Shown: positions 8,935-18,577, counted from the stretch's first letter. The stretch is DNA of 64,000 nt from OMPR01 sp965183835 (GCA_965183835.1 CBCYME010000017.1:372001-436000); one strand, 5' to 3'. Translations and numbers: made by a program. The notes: generated by a model from the letters alone, not told the origin.

Positions 8935-11130
8935 CTAGTAAAAGCTCTGCGGGTCGATATCGACACTCAACCGCAGATCACCTTTCAAACGCAGCGGTGC
9001 AATCCAGCGTGAAATGGCATCCTGCAACGGCGCCCCTTTTTCCGCTTTGATCAACATCCGCACCCGGTGCCGCCCCCGAACACGTGCAATCGGTGCCGGG
9101 GCTGGGCCGTACACCTGCGCCCCAATCGCGCGCAGCGGGCCAACATTGCACGCCAGCACATTCCCCAGCTCGAACACAGCCGCAAGATCAGGCCCTGACA
9201 GGATAATCCCCGCCATACGCCCGTAAGGCGGCACACCCGCCCCACGCCGTTCCCGCGCCTCGGCCTCCCAGAACCCGTCCTCGTCTCCGGACAAAATCGC
9301 CCGGATCACGGGATGCTCGGGCTGAAACGTCTGCAACAACGCCTGCCCAGGCTTTTCTGCCCGTCCCGCACGCCCGGCCACCTGACGCATCAACTGGAAT
9401 GTACGTTCCGCTGCGCGCAGATCAGATCCCTGCAACCCCAAATCCGCATCAATCACCCCGACCAGTGTCAGATTGGGAAAGTTGTGCCCCTTGGCAACAA
9501 GTTGCGTGCCGATCACGATATCCGCGTCACCCTCAGCAATCTCTTCAATCTTGGCCTTCAGCGCGCGCGCCGATCCGAACATATCCGAGCTAAGCGTCAC
9601 GATCGTCGCATCAGGAAAGGCCGCCTCGGCCTCTTCGGCCAATCGTTCAATCCCCGGCCCAACAGCCGCTAACTTCCCCTCGACCTCACACGACGGGCAC
9701 GCCTCTGGCATGGGTTTTGTCTCGCCACATTGGTGGCACATCAAGCGCTTTAGAAACCGGTGTTCGACCATCCGGGCGTCACAGTGGTCGCAGGCAATCT
9801 GCTGCCCGCAAGCCCGACACAGGGTGATCGGGGCATACCCACGCCGGTTGATGAACAGCAACGACTGTTCCCCCTTGGCGCGCCGTTCCTCAACTGCCCG
9901 GCGCAAAGATGGCGAAATCCAAGTCCCCGACGGCATCTGTTCCGCGCGCATGTCGATTGCCTTCATCTCGGGCAAAACCGAAACGCCAAAGCGCGATTTC
10001 AGCTCGATCCGGTCATATTTCCCGGCATCCGCATTCGCCCAACTTTCCAGCGATGGCGTGGCGCTGGCCAAAATCACCCGCGCACTGCACATCGCAGCCC
10101 GCAAAACGGCCATATCGCGGGCATTGTACAGAACACCGTCTTCTTGTTTGTACGAGGTGTCGTGTTCTTCATCGACAATGATCAGACCCAAATCCCGAAA
10201 CGGCAGGAACAGTGCGGACCGGGCCCCGACCACCAACTGGGCCTCTCCTTGCCCCACCATCCGCCATATGCGGCGGCGTTCCGTCATGGTGGCACCGGAA
10301 TGCCATTCCGCAGGACGGGCACCCAAACGCACCTCAACTCGGTTCAAAAACTCGGCCGTCAACGCGATTTCGGGCAACAGGACCAACGCTTGCCGTCCAA
10401 GACGCAACGCCTCAGCAACCGCTTCCAGATAGACCTCGGTCTTACCCGAGCCGGTCACGCCCTTTAACAACGCCGTGCCATATTTTCCGGACTGCAGCGC
10501 CGCCCGCATCATCGTTGCCGCGCGTTCCTGATCTTCGGTCAACACCTTGCTGGGCAGTTCTGGGTCCAGTTTTGGAAAAGGTAAATCGCGCGGGCTGTCC
10601 TCTTCGCGCACGACCCCCTGCTTAACCAACCCTTTGACTACAGACGATGTGACATCCGCCGCTTCAGCCAACTCCTTCAGCGTGAACGCCAACTCGCCAT
10701 AGTCACGCAACACCGACAGCACACGGGTGCGTGCATCGGTTTTCCGCTCGGGCTCACCCGTACCCAGACGATAGATTTTGCGCATGGACTGCAGATCACC
10801 CAACCCCGGCGCACGTGTTGCCAATCGCAACATCGCCGACATCGGCGTCAACGTGTAATCCGCCGCACGCCGCAAGAACATGCGCATCTCATCGCGCATT
10901 GGGGCGACATCCAGCACGCGGATCACACTGCGCACCTTGGAATACTCAAAATCCCCTTGGCCCGGCCCCCAAACCACGCCCAACACTTTGCGCGGCCCCA
11001 ATGGCACCTCAACAAAAGCGCCCCGAAAACACCCGCCTTCGGGCGCTTTGTAATCCAGCATGCGATCCAAAGGTTGGGCCGTGAGAACACCGACCAACGC
11101 ACCGTGTTCAAAGAAATCAGGTCCGTGCAC
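8935..11130 (-). CDS. priA: primosomal replication restart helicase PriA
   Basis: A 731-residue superfamily-2 helicase that reloads the replisome at stalled forks. The N-terminal DNA-binding domain is followed by Walker A GVTGSGKTEVY, the DEEH box (IVDEEHDTS), and a zinc-binding insertion with paired cysteines (CRACG, CDHC, CHQCG, CPSC). Helicase motifs IV-VI follow, including GTQLVAKGHNFPNL and QVAGRAGR. Translation starts at a GTG (11128-11130) with AAAGGTGA upstream. It is divergent from fsa and ends 14 bp from the yeeE stop. Confidence 0.97.
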   Translation of the reverse strand: MHGPDFFEHGALVGVLTAQPLDRMLDYKAPEGGCFRGAFVEVPLGPRKVLGVVWGPGQGDFEYSKVRSVIRVLDVAPMRDEMRMFLRRAADYTLTPMSAMLRLATRAPGLGDLQSMRKIYRLGTGEPERKTDARTRVLSVLRDYGELAFTLKELAEAADVTSSVVKGLVKQGVVREEDSPRDLPFPKLDPELPSKVLTEDQERAATMMRAALQSGKYGTALLKGVTGSGKTEVYLEAVAEALRLGRQALVLLPEIALTAEFLNRVEVRLGARPAEWHSGATMTERRRIWRMVGQGEAQLVVGARSALFLPFRDLGLIIVDEEHDTSYKQEDGVLYNARDMAVLRAAMCSARVILASATPSLESWANADAGKYDRIELKSRFGVSVLPEMKAIDMRAEQMPSGTWISPSLRRAVEERRAKGEQSLLFINRRGYAPITLCRACGQQIACDHCDARMVEHRFLKRLMCHQCGETKPMPEACPSCEVEGKLAAVGPGIERLAEEAEAAFPDATIVTLSSDMFGSARALKAKIEEIAEGDADIVIGTQLVAKGHNFPNLTLVGVIDADLGLQGSDLRAAERTFQLMRQVAGRAGRAEKPGQALLQTFQPEHPVIRAILSGDEDGFWEAEARERRGAGVPPYGRMAGIILSGPDLAAVFELGNVLACNVGPLRAIGAQVYGPAPAPIARVRGRHRVRMLIKAEKGAPLQDAISRWIAPLRLKGDLRLSVDIDPQSFY

Positions 11131-11220
11131 AGATCACCTTTCACGCAGAGGGGTTTCAGAGGAACACCTCATGAGGTAAAGGCAACCGAGACAGAGGCCA
11201 ACCCATCAAAGGACTGCCCC

Positions 11221-11874
11221 ATGAAATTCTTCGTTGATACCGCTGACATCGACGCCATTGCCGAGCTGAATGATCTGGGCATGGTCGACGGTGTAACCAC
11301 CAACCCCTCGATCATCAAAAAATCTGGCCGTGACATCATCGACGTCACGAAAGACATCTGTGATCTGGTCGACGGCCCCGTATCCGCCGAAGTGACAGCC
11401 GTAGACGCTGACACAATGATCGCCGAAGGCCGCAAACTGGTTGAGATCGCTGAAAACATCGCGGTCAAAGTCCCCCTGACTTGGGATGGCCTAAAAGCCT
11501 GTAAAACCCTGACCGATGACGGCCACATGGTCAACGTGACCCTGTGCTTCTCCGCCAACCAGGCGCTGCTGGCCGCCAAAGCTGGCGCGACTTTCATCTC
11601 TCCCTTCATCGGGCGCTTGGATGACATCAACCTCGACGGCATGGAGCTGATCGAAGACATCCGCAACGTCTACGACAACTACGGGTTTGAGACTCAGATC
11701 CTCGCCGCCTCGATCCGCTCGGTGAATCACATCCTGGATTCTGCGCGGATTGGTGCCGATGTCATCACAGCCCCTCCCGGTGTGATCAAAGCGATGGTGA
11801 ACCATCCCCTGACCGACAAAGGTCTGGAAACATTCCTGGCGGACATCAAAGCTGCGGATATCAAAATCCTCTAA
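11221..11874 (+). CDS. fsa: fructose-6-phosphate aldolase / small transaldolase family
   Basis: A 217-residue TIM-barrel enzyme. The ATG at 11221 is chosen; upstream in-frame sequence lies within the priA promoter region. It starts MKFFVDTADID and has TTNPSIIKK, the Schiff-base lysine K83 in AVKVPLT, and TLCFSANQALLAAKAGA. This short class covers both transaldolases and fructose-6-phosphate aldolases, which sequence alone does not separate. Its location next to priA and DUF484-xerC is typical for Rhodobacteraceae. A run of hairpins and a repeat element follows the stop codon. Confidence 0.93.
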   Translation: MKFFVDTADIDAIAELNDLGMVDGVTTNPSIIKKSGRDIIDVTKDICDLVDGPVSAEVTAVDADTMIAEGRKLVEIAENIAVKVPLTWDGLKACKTLTDDGHMVNVTLCFSANQALLAAKAGATFISPFIGRLDDINLDGMELIEDIRNVYDNYGFETQILAASIRSVNHILDSARIGADVITAPPGVIKAMVNHPLTDKGLETFLADIKAADIKIL

Positions 11875-11882
11875 GAGTATGA

Positions 11883-11907
11883 CCAAGGGCCGCTTCAATG
11901 CCCTTGG
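11883..11907 (+). terminator. hairpin after fsa (terminator-like, no T tract)
   Basis: CCAAGGGC (11883-11890) pairs with GCCCTTGG (11900-11907) around a 9-nt loop, 9 bp after the fsa stop. There is no T run, so it may stabilise the 3' end or act in Rho-dependent termination. Confidence 0.5.
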
Positions 11908-11924
11908 GAAATATCGCGATACAG

Positions 11925-12020
11925 CCCCGAACCCACCGGGTTCGGGGCCACGCCCAACAGGAGGAACCTGATCTCTGATCAGGTCCGCACCGGCGGGAGG
12001 CCCTCCCTCACCGGCGGAAC
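11925..12020 (+). repeat. structured intergenic element, copy 1 (after fsa)
   Basis: The element opens with a perfect 10-bp hairpin (CCCCGAACCC 11925-11934 with GGGTTCGGGG 11938-11947). After four bases comes GCCCAAC (11952-11958), then a 36-nt section with an inner 8-bp hairpin (ACCTGATC 11966-11973 with GATCAGGT 11977-11984), then GGGAG at 11995. A GC-rich inverted tail follows to about 12020. The same order and spacing recurs at 30283, 34471 and, on the other strand, 33962. Confidence 0.7.
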
Positions 12021-12119
12021 TTTGCAAAATTAGGACAATTTTTACCCACTGCCCTGATTTTCGACAGGCAAAACCACAAAGTCATGTTATAAACACGCCC
12101 AATAGATAACGAGGCCGGA

Positions 12120-12827
12120 ATGAGCAGCAGCCCGAAACTCGACCCGTCACTGCGTGACACGATTATTGCCAAACCTGACGCCATTCTGGACGATCAGGAT
12201 CTTATGCATGCATTGGTCTCGGCCAACGAACGCGCGATGGGTGGCAACATTGTCGATCTGCGTGGGATCGCGATGGAACGACTCGAGGCGCGTCTTGACC
12301 GGCTCGAAGATACCCACCGTTCGGTGATTGCCGCCGCCTATGAAAATCTGGCCGGCACCAATCAGGTGCACCGCGCGATTCTGCGCATGCTGGACCCGAT
12401 GGAGTTCGAACATTTTTTGCGCGATCTGGGCGGCGAAGTGGCTGAAATTCTGCGCGTTGATGCCATTACTCTGGTTCTGGAATCCGTTCAAAACGACAAC
12501 GACCCCAGCGTTCAACGCCTCGGCGATGTTCTCAGCGTGGCAGAGCCCGGCTTTATCGACAGCTACCTGACCTACGGACGTGGCACCCCCTCACGACAGG
12601 TCACACTGCGCCAATTGCAGCAGGCCTCGGGTCAGGTCTATGGCAATCGGGCAGATTGGATTCGGTCCGAGGCTTGCCTTAAACTCGATTTCGGAAACGG
12701 CCGCTTGCCCGGCATGCTGGTCATGGGCGCCGAAGACCCCCATCAATTCACGCCCCAGCAGGGCACCGACCTTTTGGCCTTTTTTGCCAGCGTCTTTGAA
12801 CGTTCCATGCGCCACTGGCTGTCATGA
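12120..12827 (+). CDS. DUF484 family protein
   Basis: A 235-residue cytoplasmic protein of the DUF484 family (YigA-like, GAF-like fold). The N-terminal helical part includes DLRGIAMERLEARLDRLEDTHR, a likely coiled coil. A C-terminal GAF-like domain follows (SEACLKLDFGNGRLPGMLVMGAEDP) and ends LLAFFASVFERSMRHWL. It overlaps xerC by 4 bp, the same DUF484-xerC pairing seen in gammaproteobacteria. Function is unknown; the conserved pairing suggests a link to chromosome-dimer resolution. Confidence 0.9.
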   Translation: MSSSPKLDPSLRDTIIAKPDAILDDQDLMHALVSANERAMGGNIVDLRGIAMERLEARLDRLEDTHRSVIAAAYENLAGTNQVHRAILRMLDPMEFEHFLRDLGGEVAEILRVDAITLVLESVQNDNDPSVQRLGDVLSVAEPGFIDSYLTYGRGTPSRQVTLRQLQQASGQVYGNRADWIRSEACLKLDFGNGRLPGMLVMGAEDPHQFTPQQGTDLLAFFASVFERSMRHWLS

Positions 12828-13744
12828 CACTGATTTCTCCTGCCTGTCGTGATGCCCTTCAAGATTGGTTAGAGCGTGAAAAATCGCTAGCAGGACGCGC
12901 AGACAACACATTGACCGCCTATCAGGGCGACGTGACCGAATTCCTCTCCTTCATGACCCTGCACCACGGCCAATCCCAAGGACTGGCTGCATTGGCCAGA
13001 ATCACCGTGTCCGACATGCGGGCGTGGATGGCCCAGTCGCGAAATGGCGGGGTCGGCGCCCGCTCCCTTGCCCGCAAACTCTCAGCCGTCAAAGGGTTTT
13101 ATCGCTGGCTGGCGGAACGGGAAGGGTTCGAACCCACCGCCGTTTTGTCCACCCGTTCCCCTAAGTTTCAGAAAAAGCTGCCCCGCCCCTTGGCCGAAGA
13201 TGCAGCGCGCGACATGATCGAAACTGTCGAACTGCAATCCCTCAAAAATTGGGTCGCCGCGCGTGACGCCGCCGTGGTGACCCTGCTGTATGGCTGCGGC
13301 CTGCGGATATCCGAGGCGCTCTCTCTCACCGGCTCTGTCACTCCTCTTGGCGCGACCCTCCGAATCTTAGGCAAGGGTGGCAAAGAACGCATTGTCCCGG
13401 TCATCCCAGCCGCTCGCGACGCAGTCGACACATACCTCAAACTGTGCCCCCATTCCCAATCCCCTGATGCCCCCCTGTTCCGGGGCGTCCGAGGCGGCGC
13501 GTTGAACGCACGCGCCATCCAAACCGCCATGGCAAAGGCGCGCATGCAACTCGGCCTGCCCGCGACCGCCACCCCACACGCAATGCGCCACAGCTTTGCA
13601 ACGCACTTGCTGACCGCAGGCGGTGATCTGCGTGCCATACAGGAACTGTTGGGGCACGCCTCCCTTTCAACAACCCAAGCTTATACAGCCGTCGACACCG
13701 CCCACCTGATGGCCGTTTACAATCGCAGCCACCCCAAGGCCTGA
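12824..13744 (+). CDS. xerC: tyrosine recombinase XerC
   Basis: A 306-residue site-specific recombinase that resolves chromosome dimers at dif with XerD. The N-terminal SAM-like domain spans about 10-105. The catalytic set is complete: R161 (CGLRISEAL), K184 (GKGGK), H252 and R255 (HAMRHSF), H278 (GHASL) and nucleophile Y287 (TTQAYTAV). Length and context (DUF484 upstream, overlapping) point to the housekeeping XerC rather than a mobile-element integrase. Confidence 0.95.
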   Translation: MTLISPACRDALQDWLEREKSLAGRADNTLTAYQGDVTEFLSFMTLHHGQSQGLAALARITVSDMRAWMAQSRNGGVGARSLARKLSAVKGFYRWLAEREGFEPTAVLSTRSPKFQKKLPRPLAEDAARDMIETVELQSLKNWVAARDAAVVTLLYGCGLRISEALSLTGSVTPLGATLRILGKGGKERIVPVIPAARDAVDTYLKLCPHSQSPDAPLFRGVRGGALNARAIQTAMAKARMQLGLPATATPHAMRHSFATHLLTAGGDLRAIQELLGHASLSTTQAYTAVDTAHLMAVYNRSHPKA

Positions 13745-13839
13745 ATTTCAAAAACTGGCCGCAGCGTTTCACCGCCGTTGGACGTAATTCCCCCCATCAA
13801 CAGTTTGCGCTTCGCTTCATTTTCGGTCAATACAAGCTC

Positions 13840-14535
13840 ATGACACCTCAGATCCGCGCCCTCTCCGTCCATCTCCTCACCGCCACCGGTGCCGTCTTTG
13901 CCATGTTAGCAATGCTGGCCGCCGTTGATGCCAATTGGAGCCTGATGTTCGTCTGGCTTGTGGTTGCGTTTTTCGTTGATGGGATCGATGGTCCCTTGGC
14001 CCGGAAATACAACGTCAAAACCAACGCCCCCGAATTTGATGGCGTCCTGTTGGATCTGATCATCGACTATCTGACCTATGTGTTTATCCCTGCCTTTGCG
14101 CTGTTCAAATCGGGCCTGATGGATGGCTGGACCGGATGGGTCTCGATCATCGTCATCACCTTTGCCAGTGCGATGTATTTCGCCGATACCCGCATGAAAA
14201 CCAAAGACAATTCCTTTTCCGGCTTCCCCGGATGCTGGAACATGGTTGTGCTAGTTATTTTCGCCCTAGAGCCAAATTTCTGGGTCAGCTTTGTTTTGGT
14301 GACCGTTGTCGCGATTTCGATGTTCCTGCCGCTGAAATTCATCCACCCCGTGCGCACCGAACGGTGGCGCACTGTGTCGCTGCCCATTGCATTGGCTTGG
14401 ACATTCTTCGCAGGATGGGCCGCTTGGGTCGATTTCCACCCGGAAAGCTGGGCCCATTGGGGTCTGATCGTGACCAGCGTTTACCTGTTGTTTGCCGGGA
14501 TCGCCCAACAGGTGATCCCAGAACGCGCGGCCTAA
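13840..14535 (+). CDS. pcs: phosphatidylcholine synthase (CDP-alcohol phosphatidyltransferase)
   Basis: A 231-residue membrane enzyme that condenses CDP-diacylglycerol with choline to make phosphatidylcholine. The CDP-alcohol motif is seen as DGIDGPLARKYNVK then FDGVLLDLIIDYLTYVF near residues 47-80, a variant of the D-G-AR-G-D-D signature typical of bacterial Pcs. About eight hydrophobic helices are present. It stands alone after xerC and converges with the Gre-like gene, overlapping by 4 bp at the stops. Pcs is common in Rhizobiales and Rhodobacterales. Confidence 0.9.
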   Translation: MTPQIRALSVHLLTATGAVFAMLAMLAAVDANWSLMFVWLVVAFFVDGIDGPLARKYNVKTNAPEFDGVLLDLIIDYLTYVFIPAFALFKSGLMDGWTGWVSIIVITFASAMYFADTRMKTKDNSFSGFPGCWNMVVLVIFALEPNFWVSFVLVTVVAISMFLPLKFIHPVRTERWRTVSLPIALAWTFFAGWAAWVDFHPESWAHWGLIVTSVYLLFAGIAQQVIPERAA

Positions 14536-14990
14536 AGTACATCCTGTATTTCAAGCTCACGCCCGTTGAGGTCAAAGCTTTCGCCCGCTTTCAGCCCCGC
14601 CATTGCGCGATAGATCGGGCTTTGGGTTGAAATCCCCATATAGGTAATTCCCTCGACCTCAAATCGGGTGGTTGAAACACAAACAATGAACCGCCGATCG
14701 CTGAACATCACGACAGCCCCCGGCCCCACAACATCCATCAAAGAAAAATCGGTGTTTTCAATCGCATCAATCTTAGCGTGGTGGGTTTGAACCGGCGTAT
14801 CAAATGCAGCCGCCAGATCCGCATTTTCGCGCGATGCAACAATATCGTCCTTGTCACGCACTTCGCGCGCATCCAACTGCGAATTTTCAAGGAATGCCTC
14901 GTAATGCGCGATGGCTGTCGCCAACTCGGCCTCTTCCAACGACATCAGGCGGTCATGAACAGACTTCTTTAGCGCTGCACGATCAGACAT
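14532..14990 (-). CDS. GreA/GreB-like transcript cleavage factor family protein
   Basis: A 152-residue protein. The N-terminal half is helical with an acidic turn (REVRDKDDIVASRENADLA), compatible with the coiled-coil finger of Gre factors but shorter. The C-terminal half matches the FKBP-like Gre domain (VVGPGAVVMF, then STQSPIYRAMAGLKAGESFD). True GreA inserts an acidic fingertip into RNA polymerase to trigger transcript cleavage. The divergent N-terminus leaves open whether this one cleaves or only binds the polymerase. A single gene, convergent with pcs. Confidence 0.8.
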   Translation of the reverse strand: MSDRAALKKSVHDRLMSLEEAELATAIAHYEAFLENSQLDAREVRDKDDIVASRENADLAAAFDTPVQTHHAKIDAIENTDFSLMDVVGPGAVVMFSDRRFIVCVSTTRFEVEGITYMGISTQSPIYRAMAGLKAGESFDLNGRELEIQDVL

Positions 14991-15056
14991 TTGGTTCTCC
15001 TTGCAAATTCTGTTTCAGACTCTGTCTCAGTTCCACCCGCCCCGCCTTGATCTGCC

Positions 15057-15518
15057 TCAGATCAACAAGCCGGCCGCCCCTTCATGACGCAGCAATGCAA
15101 CCTTGGTTTCAACGCCGCCCTTCCCGGAAAAGCCCGTCAGCCCATTGGCCCCCATCACCCGATGGCACGGAATAATCACCGGGATAGGATTGCCACCGCA
15201 TCCCTGCCCCACGGATTGCGCCGAATATCCCAATTCCTTGGCCAGTTCGCCATAGGTCCGTGTATATCCGAACGGAATCGCCGACATGGCCGCACACACG
15301 GCTTTTTGCATGTCTGATCCCTTGACCCTAAGCGGCAGATCAAAATTCTCTAACTTGCCCGCATCATAGGCTTTCAACTGTGTTGCCGCTTCCTGCAACA
15401 ACGCCGACGTGGGATCATCATCCTCACCATCCCAAACAAGTTTGGTTATGGCGCCCTCCTCTTCCAGAATGCCAAGCCGTCCGAACTGAGTATCAACTGT
15501 AATCATAGCCATCTTCAA
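15057..15518 (-). CDS. ogt: methylated-DNA--[protein]-cysteine S-methyltransferase
   Basis: A 153-residue suicide DNA-repair protein that removes O6-methylguanine lesions. The acceptor cysteine C118 lies in IIPCHRVMGANG, preceded by the helix-turn-helix region FGYTRTYGELAKELGYSAQSVG and followed by LTGFSGKGGVETK. It lacks the Ada N-terminal domain, so it is the Ogt/MGMT type. A second ATG at codon 4 is an equally possible start. Confidence 0.95.
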   Translation of the reverse strand: MKMAMITVDTQFGRLGILEEEGAITKLVWDGEDDDPTSALLQEAATQLKAYDAGKLENFDLPLRVKGSDMQKAVCAAMSAIPFGYTRTYGELAKELGYSAQSVGQGCGGNPIPVIIPCHRVMGANGLTGFSGKGGVETKVALLRHEGAAGLLI

Positions 15519-15583
15519 ACGCTCTCAGATCTGGTGCCATCCCACAAGGCCCCCGACACGTTTTCCGCATGTTTCGGGTCCAC

Positions 15584-15619
15584 AAACAAAAGGGCCCCTC
15601 CCATCTCTGGAAGAGGCCC
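15584..15619 (-). terminator. Rho-independent terminator of ileS
   Basis: Read on the minus strand, GGGCCTCTTCC (15619-15609) pairs with GGGAGGGGCCC (15602-15592), including two G-U wobbles, around AGAGAT. It is followed by TTTTGTTT. It begins 22 bp after the ileS stop. Confidence 0.85.
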
Positions 15620-15640
15620 GCGTTTTTCATGTGCCCAGAT

Positions 15641-18577
15641 TTAACCCAGTGCGTCGCTGCACCGGCCACAGGTTCCTGCGTGCGCGTGCTTGCCAACATC
15701 AAGCAAGATCTTCCAGCAGCGCTGGCATTTTTCACCTTCAGCCATTTCAAAGACCACCCCAACACCGTCCGTTTCCGGCAGGCGGAACGCCTCAGCTGGG
15801 GCAGGATCGGCGCTGATCATCAGACCCGAGGTGATACAAACGTCGTCCATATCGACCTGCGCCATCAAGCGACGGGTTTCTTCGTCTTCCACATGCACAA
15901 CCGGGGCCGCCTCAAGGCTGGACCCGATGACCTTTTCCCGACGCTGCAGTTCCAACGCCGCCGTCACAACACGACGCACACGGCGCACTTTGGCCACGTT
16001 TTCTTCGTTCTGCAGGTTGCGCCAGCTGGCCGGTGTTTCCGGGAAATCGATCATATGGACTGAGCTATCGTCGCCCGGGAATCGCTCTAGCCAGACCTCT
16101 TCCATGGTGAACACCAGAACCGGTGCCAACCAAGTGGTCAAACGGTGGAACAATATGTCCAGAACGGTCCGCGCCGCACGACGACGGTCACTGTCGCCAT
16201 CGCAGTACAACACGTCCTTACGGATATCGAAGTAGAACGACGACAGATCGACAGTGGCAAAGTTGAACACGGCCGAAAACACGCCTTGGAAATCGAACTT
16301 GGCGTAGCCTTCGCGCACGACCTCGTCCAATTCCGCCAAGCGGCTCAGCACCCAGCGCTCCAACGGCAGCATGTCCTCGACGTTTTCAACCCGGTCCGCT
16401 TCGTCAAAGTCCGCCAAGGACCCCAAGATGAACCGCATGGTGTTGCGCAGACGGCGATAGCTGTCGGCGGTCCCTTTCAGGATCTCAGGGCCGATCCGTT
16501 GGTCGTTGGTGTAATCGGTTTGTGCAACCCACAGCCGCAGAATGTCCGCACCATACTGTTTGATGACCGTTTCCGGCACGATGGTATTGCCCAGCGATTT
16601 GGACATCTTCATGCCCTTGGCATCCAGCGTAAAGCCATGCGTCACAACATTGCGGTAAGGCGCACGACCTTTGGTGCCGCAGGCCTGCAACAGGGACGAA
16701 TGGAACCAGCCCCGGTGTTGGTCGGTGCCTTCCATATAGACGTCTGCGATGCCATCCTCGGTGCCATCTTCGCGGTCCCGCAAAACAAAGGCGTGTGTTG
16801 ACCCAGAGTCGAACCAGACATCCAGAACGTCGAACACCTGTTCATACTCATCCGGGTTCGCAGCGTCGCCGATGAACCGTTCCTTGGCCCCGTCGACATA
16901 CCACGCATCCGCGCCTTCGGCCTCGAACGCCTCAACGATACGGGCATTGATCGCATCATCGCGCAGCAGGAAATCAGGATCAGTGGGCAGTGCGCCTTTC
17001 TTGATGAAACACGTCAGCGGCACACCCCAGGCGCGCTGGCGGGACAGAACCCAATCCGGGCGTGCTTCGATCATCGAATGCAGACGGTTGCGACCGTTCG
17101 CCGGGGTCCATTTCACCAGCTCGTCGATCGAGGTCAGCGCCCGATCCCGGATGGTTTTGCCATAGGTATCCTGACCATCGCCCACCGCGCGATCGACCGA
17201 GGCAAACCACTGTGGCGTGTTGCGGAACACGATGGGCGCTTTGGAGCGCCACGAATGCGGATAGCTGTGGGTCACACGACCACGCGCGATGATGCCACCG
17301 GCTTCGACCAGCTTGGCGATCACAGCGTTGTTGGCTTTGCCCTCTTTGCCCTTGCGGTCAAAAACTTGCAGACCCGCAAAGAACGGCACGTGCGGCAGGA
17401 ACTCGGATTCTTCGCCCACGTTGTGGGTCATCCGGTCGATCCAGTTGCGCGCGACAAAGGCTTCATAGTCGTCGGCACCGTGGCTGGGTGCGGTGTGTAC
17501 AAACCCTGTACCCGCATCATCCGTCACGTGATCGCCATCGATCATCGGAACGTCATAGTCCCAATAACCCTCGGCCCCATCTGCCCCATTGAACGGGTGC
17601 TTACAGATCAGGCCATCAAATTCAGCCGCCTGCACATCACGAACTTTGGTGTATTCAGTAACGCGCGACTTGCCCAACGCATCCGCCGCCAGCGTATCGG
17701 CAAACAAATAAAGCTCGCCGGGATTGGTCCAGCTTTCTTCTTCGGTCGCGTCCACACGATAGAGGCCATAAGCCACCTTATTGTTATAAGCGACCGCTTT
17801 GTTCGACGGGATCGTCCAAGGGGTCGTGGTCCAGATCACCACACGCGCCTCGGCCAGATCACCCTTTGCATTCGCAAAGCTGAACGGAACCCAGATCGTG
17901 TGCGATTTGTGATCGTGGTACTCGATCTCGGCTTCGGCCAGCGCGGTTTTTTCCACCGGCGACCACATCACGGGCTTAGAGCCCTGATACAGCGTGCCAT
18001 TCATCAGGAATTTCTGGAATTCACCCGCAATCACCGCCTCGGCGTGATACGCCATGGTCAGATAGGGGTCAGCCCAATTGCCAGTGATGCCCAGACGCTT
18101 GAATTCCTCACGCTGGATATCCACCCAGCCTTCGGCGAACTTGCGGCATTCCTGACGGAAATCGACGACATCAACGTCGTCCTTGTTCTTGCCCTTTTTG
18201 CGATACTGCTCTTCGATCTTCCATTCGATCGGCAGACCGTGACAGTCCCAACCCGGCACATAGCGCGCGTCATGACCCATCATCTGATGGGAGCGCACGA
18301 TCATGTCTTTAATGGTCTTGTTCAGCGCGTGACCGATGTGCAGGTGACCGTTCGCATAAGGAGGGCCATCGTGCAGGGTAAAGGGCGTCCGGCTTTTACC
18401 ATTTTCGCCGGTCCCGGCGAGGGCTTTTTCGCGCAAGCGGTCATAGACACCCATCTTTTCCCAACGGGCCAACCATTCAGGCTCGCGCTTGGGCAGGCCA
18501 GCGCGCATCGGGAAATCAGTCTTGGGCAGGTTCAGCGTGGATTTGTAGTCGGGCGTTTCAGGGGTGTCGGCGCACAT
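15641..18577 (-). CDS. ileS: isoleucyl-tRNA synthetase
   Basis: A 978-residue class I aminoacyl-tRNA synthetase that charges tRNA-Ile and edits valine. The ATG at 18575-18577 (MCADTPETPDYKSTLNLP) is chosen over an upstream in-frame codon because AAAGGACG precedes it. The HIGH motif is HIGHALNKTIKDM (80-83), the KMSKS loop is GMKMSKSLGNT, and the editing domain includes TTTPWTIPSNKAVAY. The C-terminal zinc site CQRCW...CGRCSDAL is intact. A 534-codon antisense open frame covers the 5' half and is a shadow. The 3' end has a strong terminator. Confidence 0.97.
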   Translation of the reverse strand: MCADTPETPDYKSTLNLPKTDFPMRAGLPKREPEWLARWEKMGVYDRLREKALAGTGENGKSRTPFTLHDGPPYANGHLHIGHALNKTIKDMIVRSHQMMGHDARYVPGWDCHGLPIEWKIEEQYRKKGKNKDDVDVVDFRQECRKFAEGWVDIQREEFKRLGITGNWADPYLTMAYHAEAVIAGEFQKFLMNGTLYQGSKPVMWSPVEKTALAEAEIEYHDHKSHTIWVPFSFANAKGDLAEARVVIWTTTPWTIPSNKAVAYNNKVAYGLYRVDATEEESWTNPGELYLFADTLAADALGKSRVTEYTKVRDVQAAEFDGLICKHPFNGADGAEGYWDYDVPMIDGDHVTDDAGTGFVHTAPSHGADDYEAFVARNWIDRMTHNVGEESEFLPHVPFFAGLQVFDRKGKEGKANNAVIAKLVEAGGIIARGRVTHSYPHSWRSKAPIVFRNTPQWFASVDRAVGDGQDTYGKTIRDRALTSIDELVKWTPANGRNRLHSMIEARPDWVLSRQRAWGVPLTCFIKKGALPTDPDFLLRDDAINARIVEAFEAEGADAWYVDGAKERFIGDAANPDEYEQVFDVLDVWFDSGSTHAFVLRDREDGTEDGIADVYMEGTDQHRGWFHSSLLQACGTKGRAPYRNVVTHGFTLDAKGMKMSKSLGNTIVPETVIKQYGADILRLWVAQTDYTNDQRIGPEILKGTADSYRRLRNTMRFILGSLADFDEADRVENVEDMLPLERWVLSRLAELDEVVREGYAKFDFQGVFSAVFNFATVDLSSFYFDIRKDVLYCDGDSDRRRAARTVLDILFHRLTTWLAPVLVFTMEEVWLERFPGDDSSVHMIDFPETPASWRNLQNEENVAKVRRVRRVVTAALELQRREKVIGSSLEAAPVVHVEDEETRRLMAQVDMDDVCITSGLMISADPAPAEAFRLPETDGVGVVFEMAEGEKCQRCWKILLDVGKHAHAGTCGRCSDALG

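Noticed and set aside
13124..13135. GGGTTCGAACCC, resembling a tRNA T-loop arm
   Set aside because: It lies inside xerC in frame and has no acceptor, D or anticodon arms around it.
12824..13744. XerC as a mobile-element integrase
   Set aside because: DUF484 partner, size, complete housekeeping motifs and no attachment repeats or cargo nearby.
15493..15765. 90-codon minus-strand frame between ogt and ileS
   Set aside because: It spans the ileS terminator and the ileS 3' end in another frame and has no ribosome-binding site.
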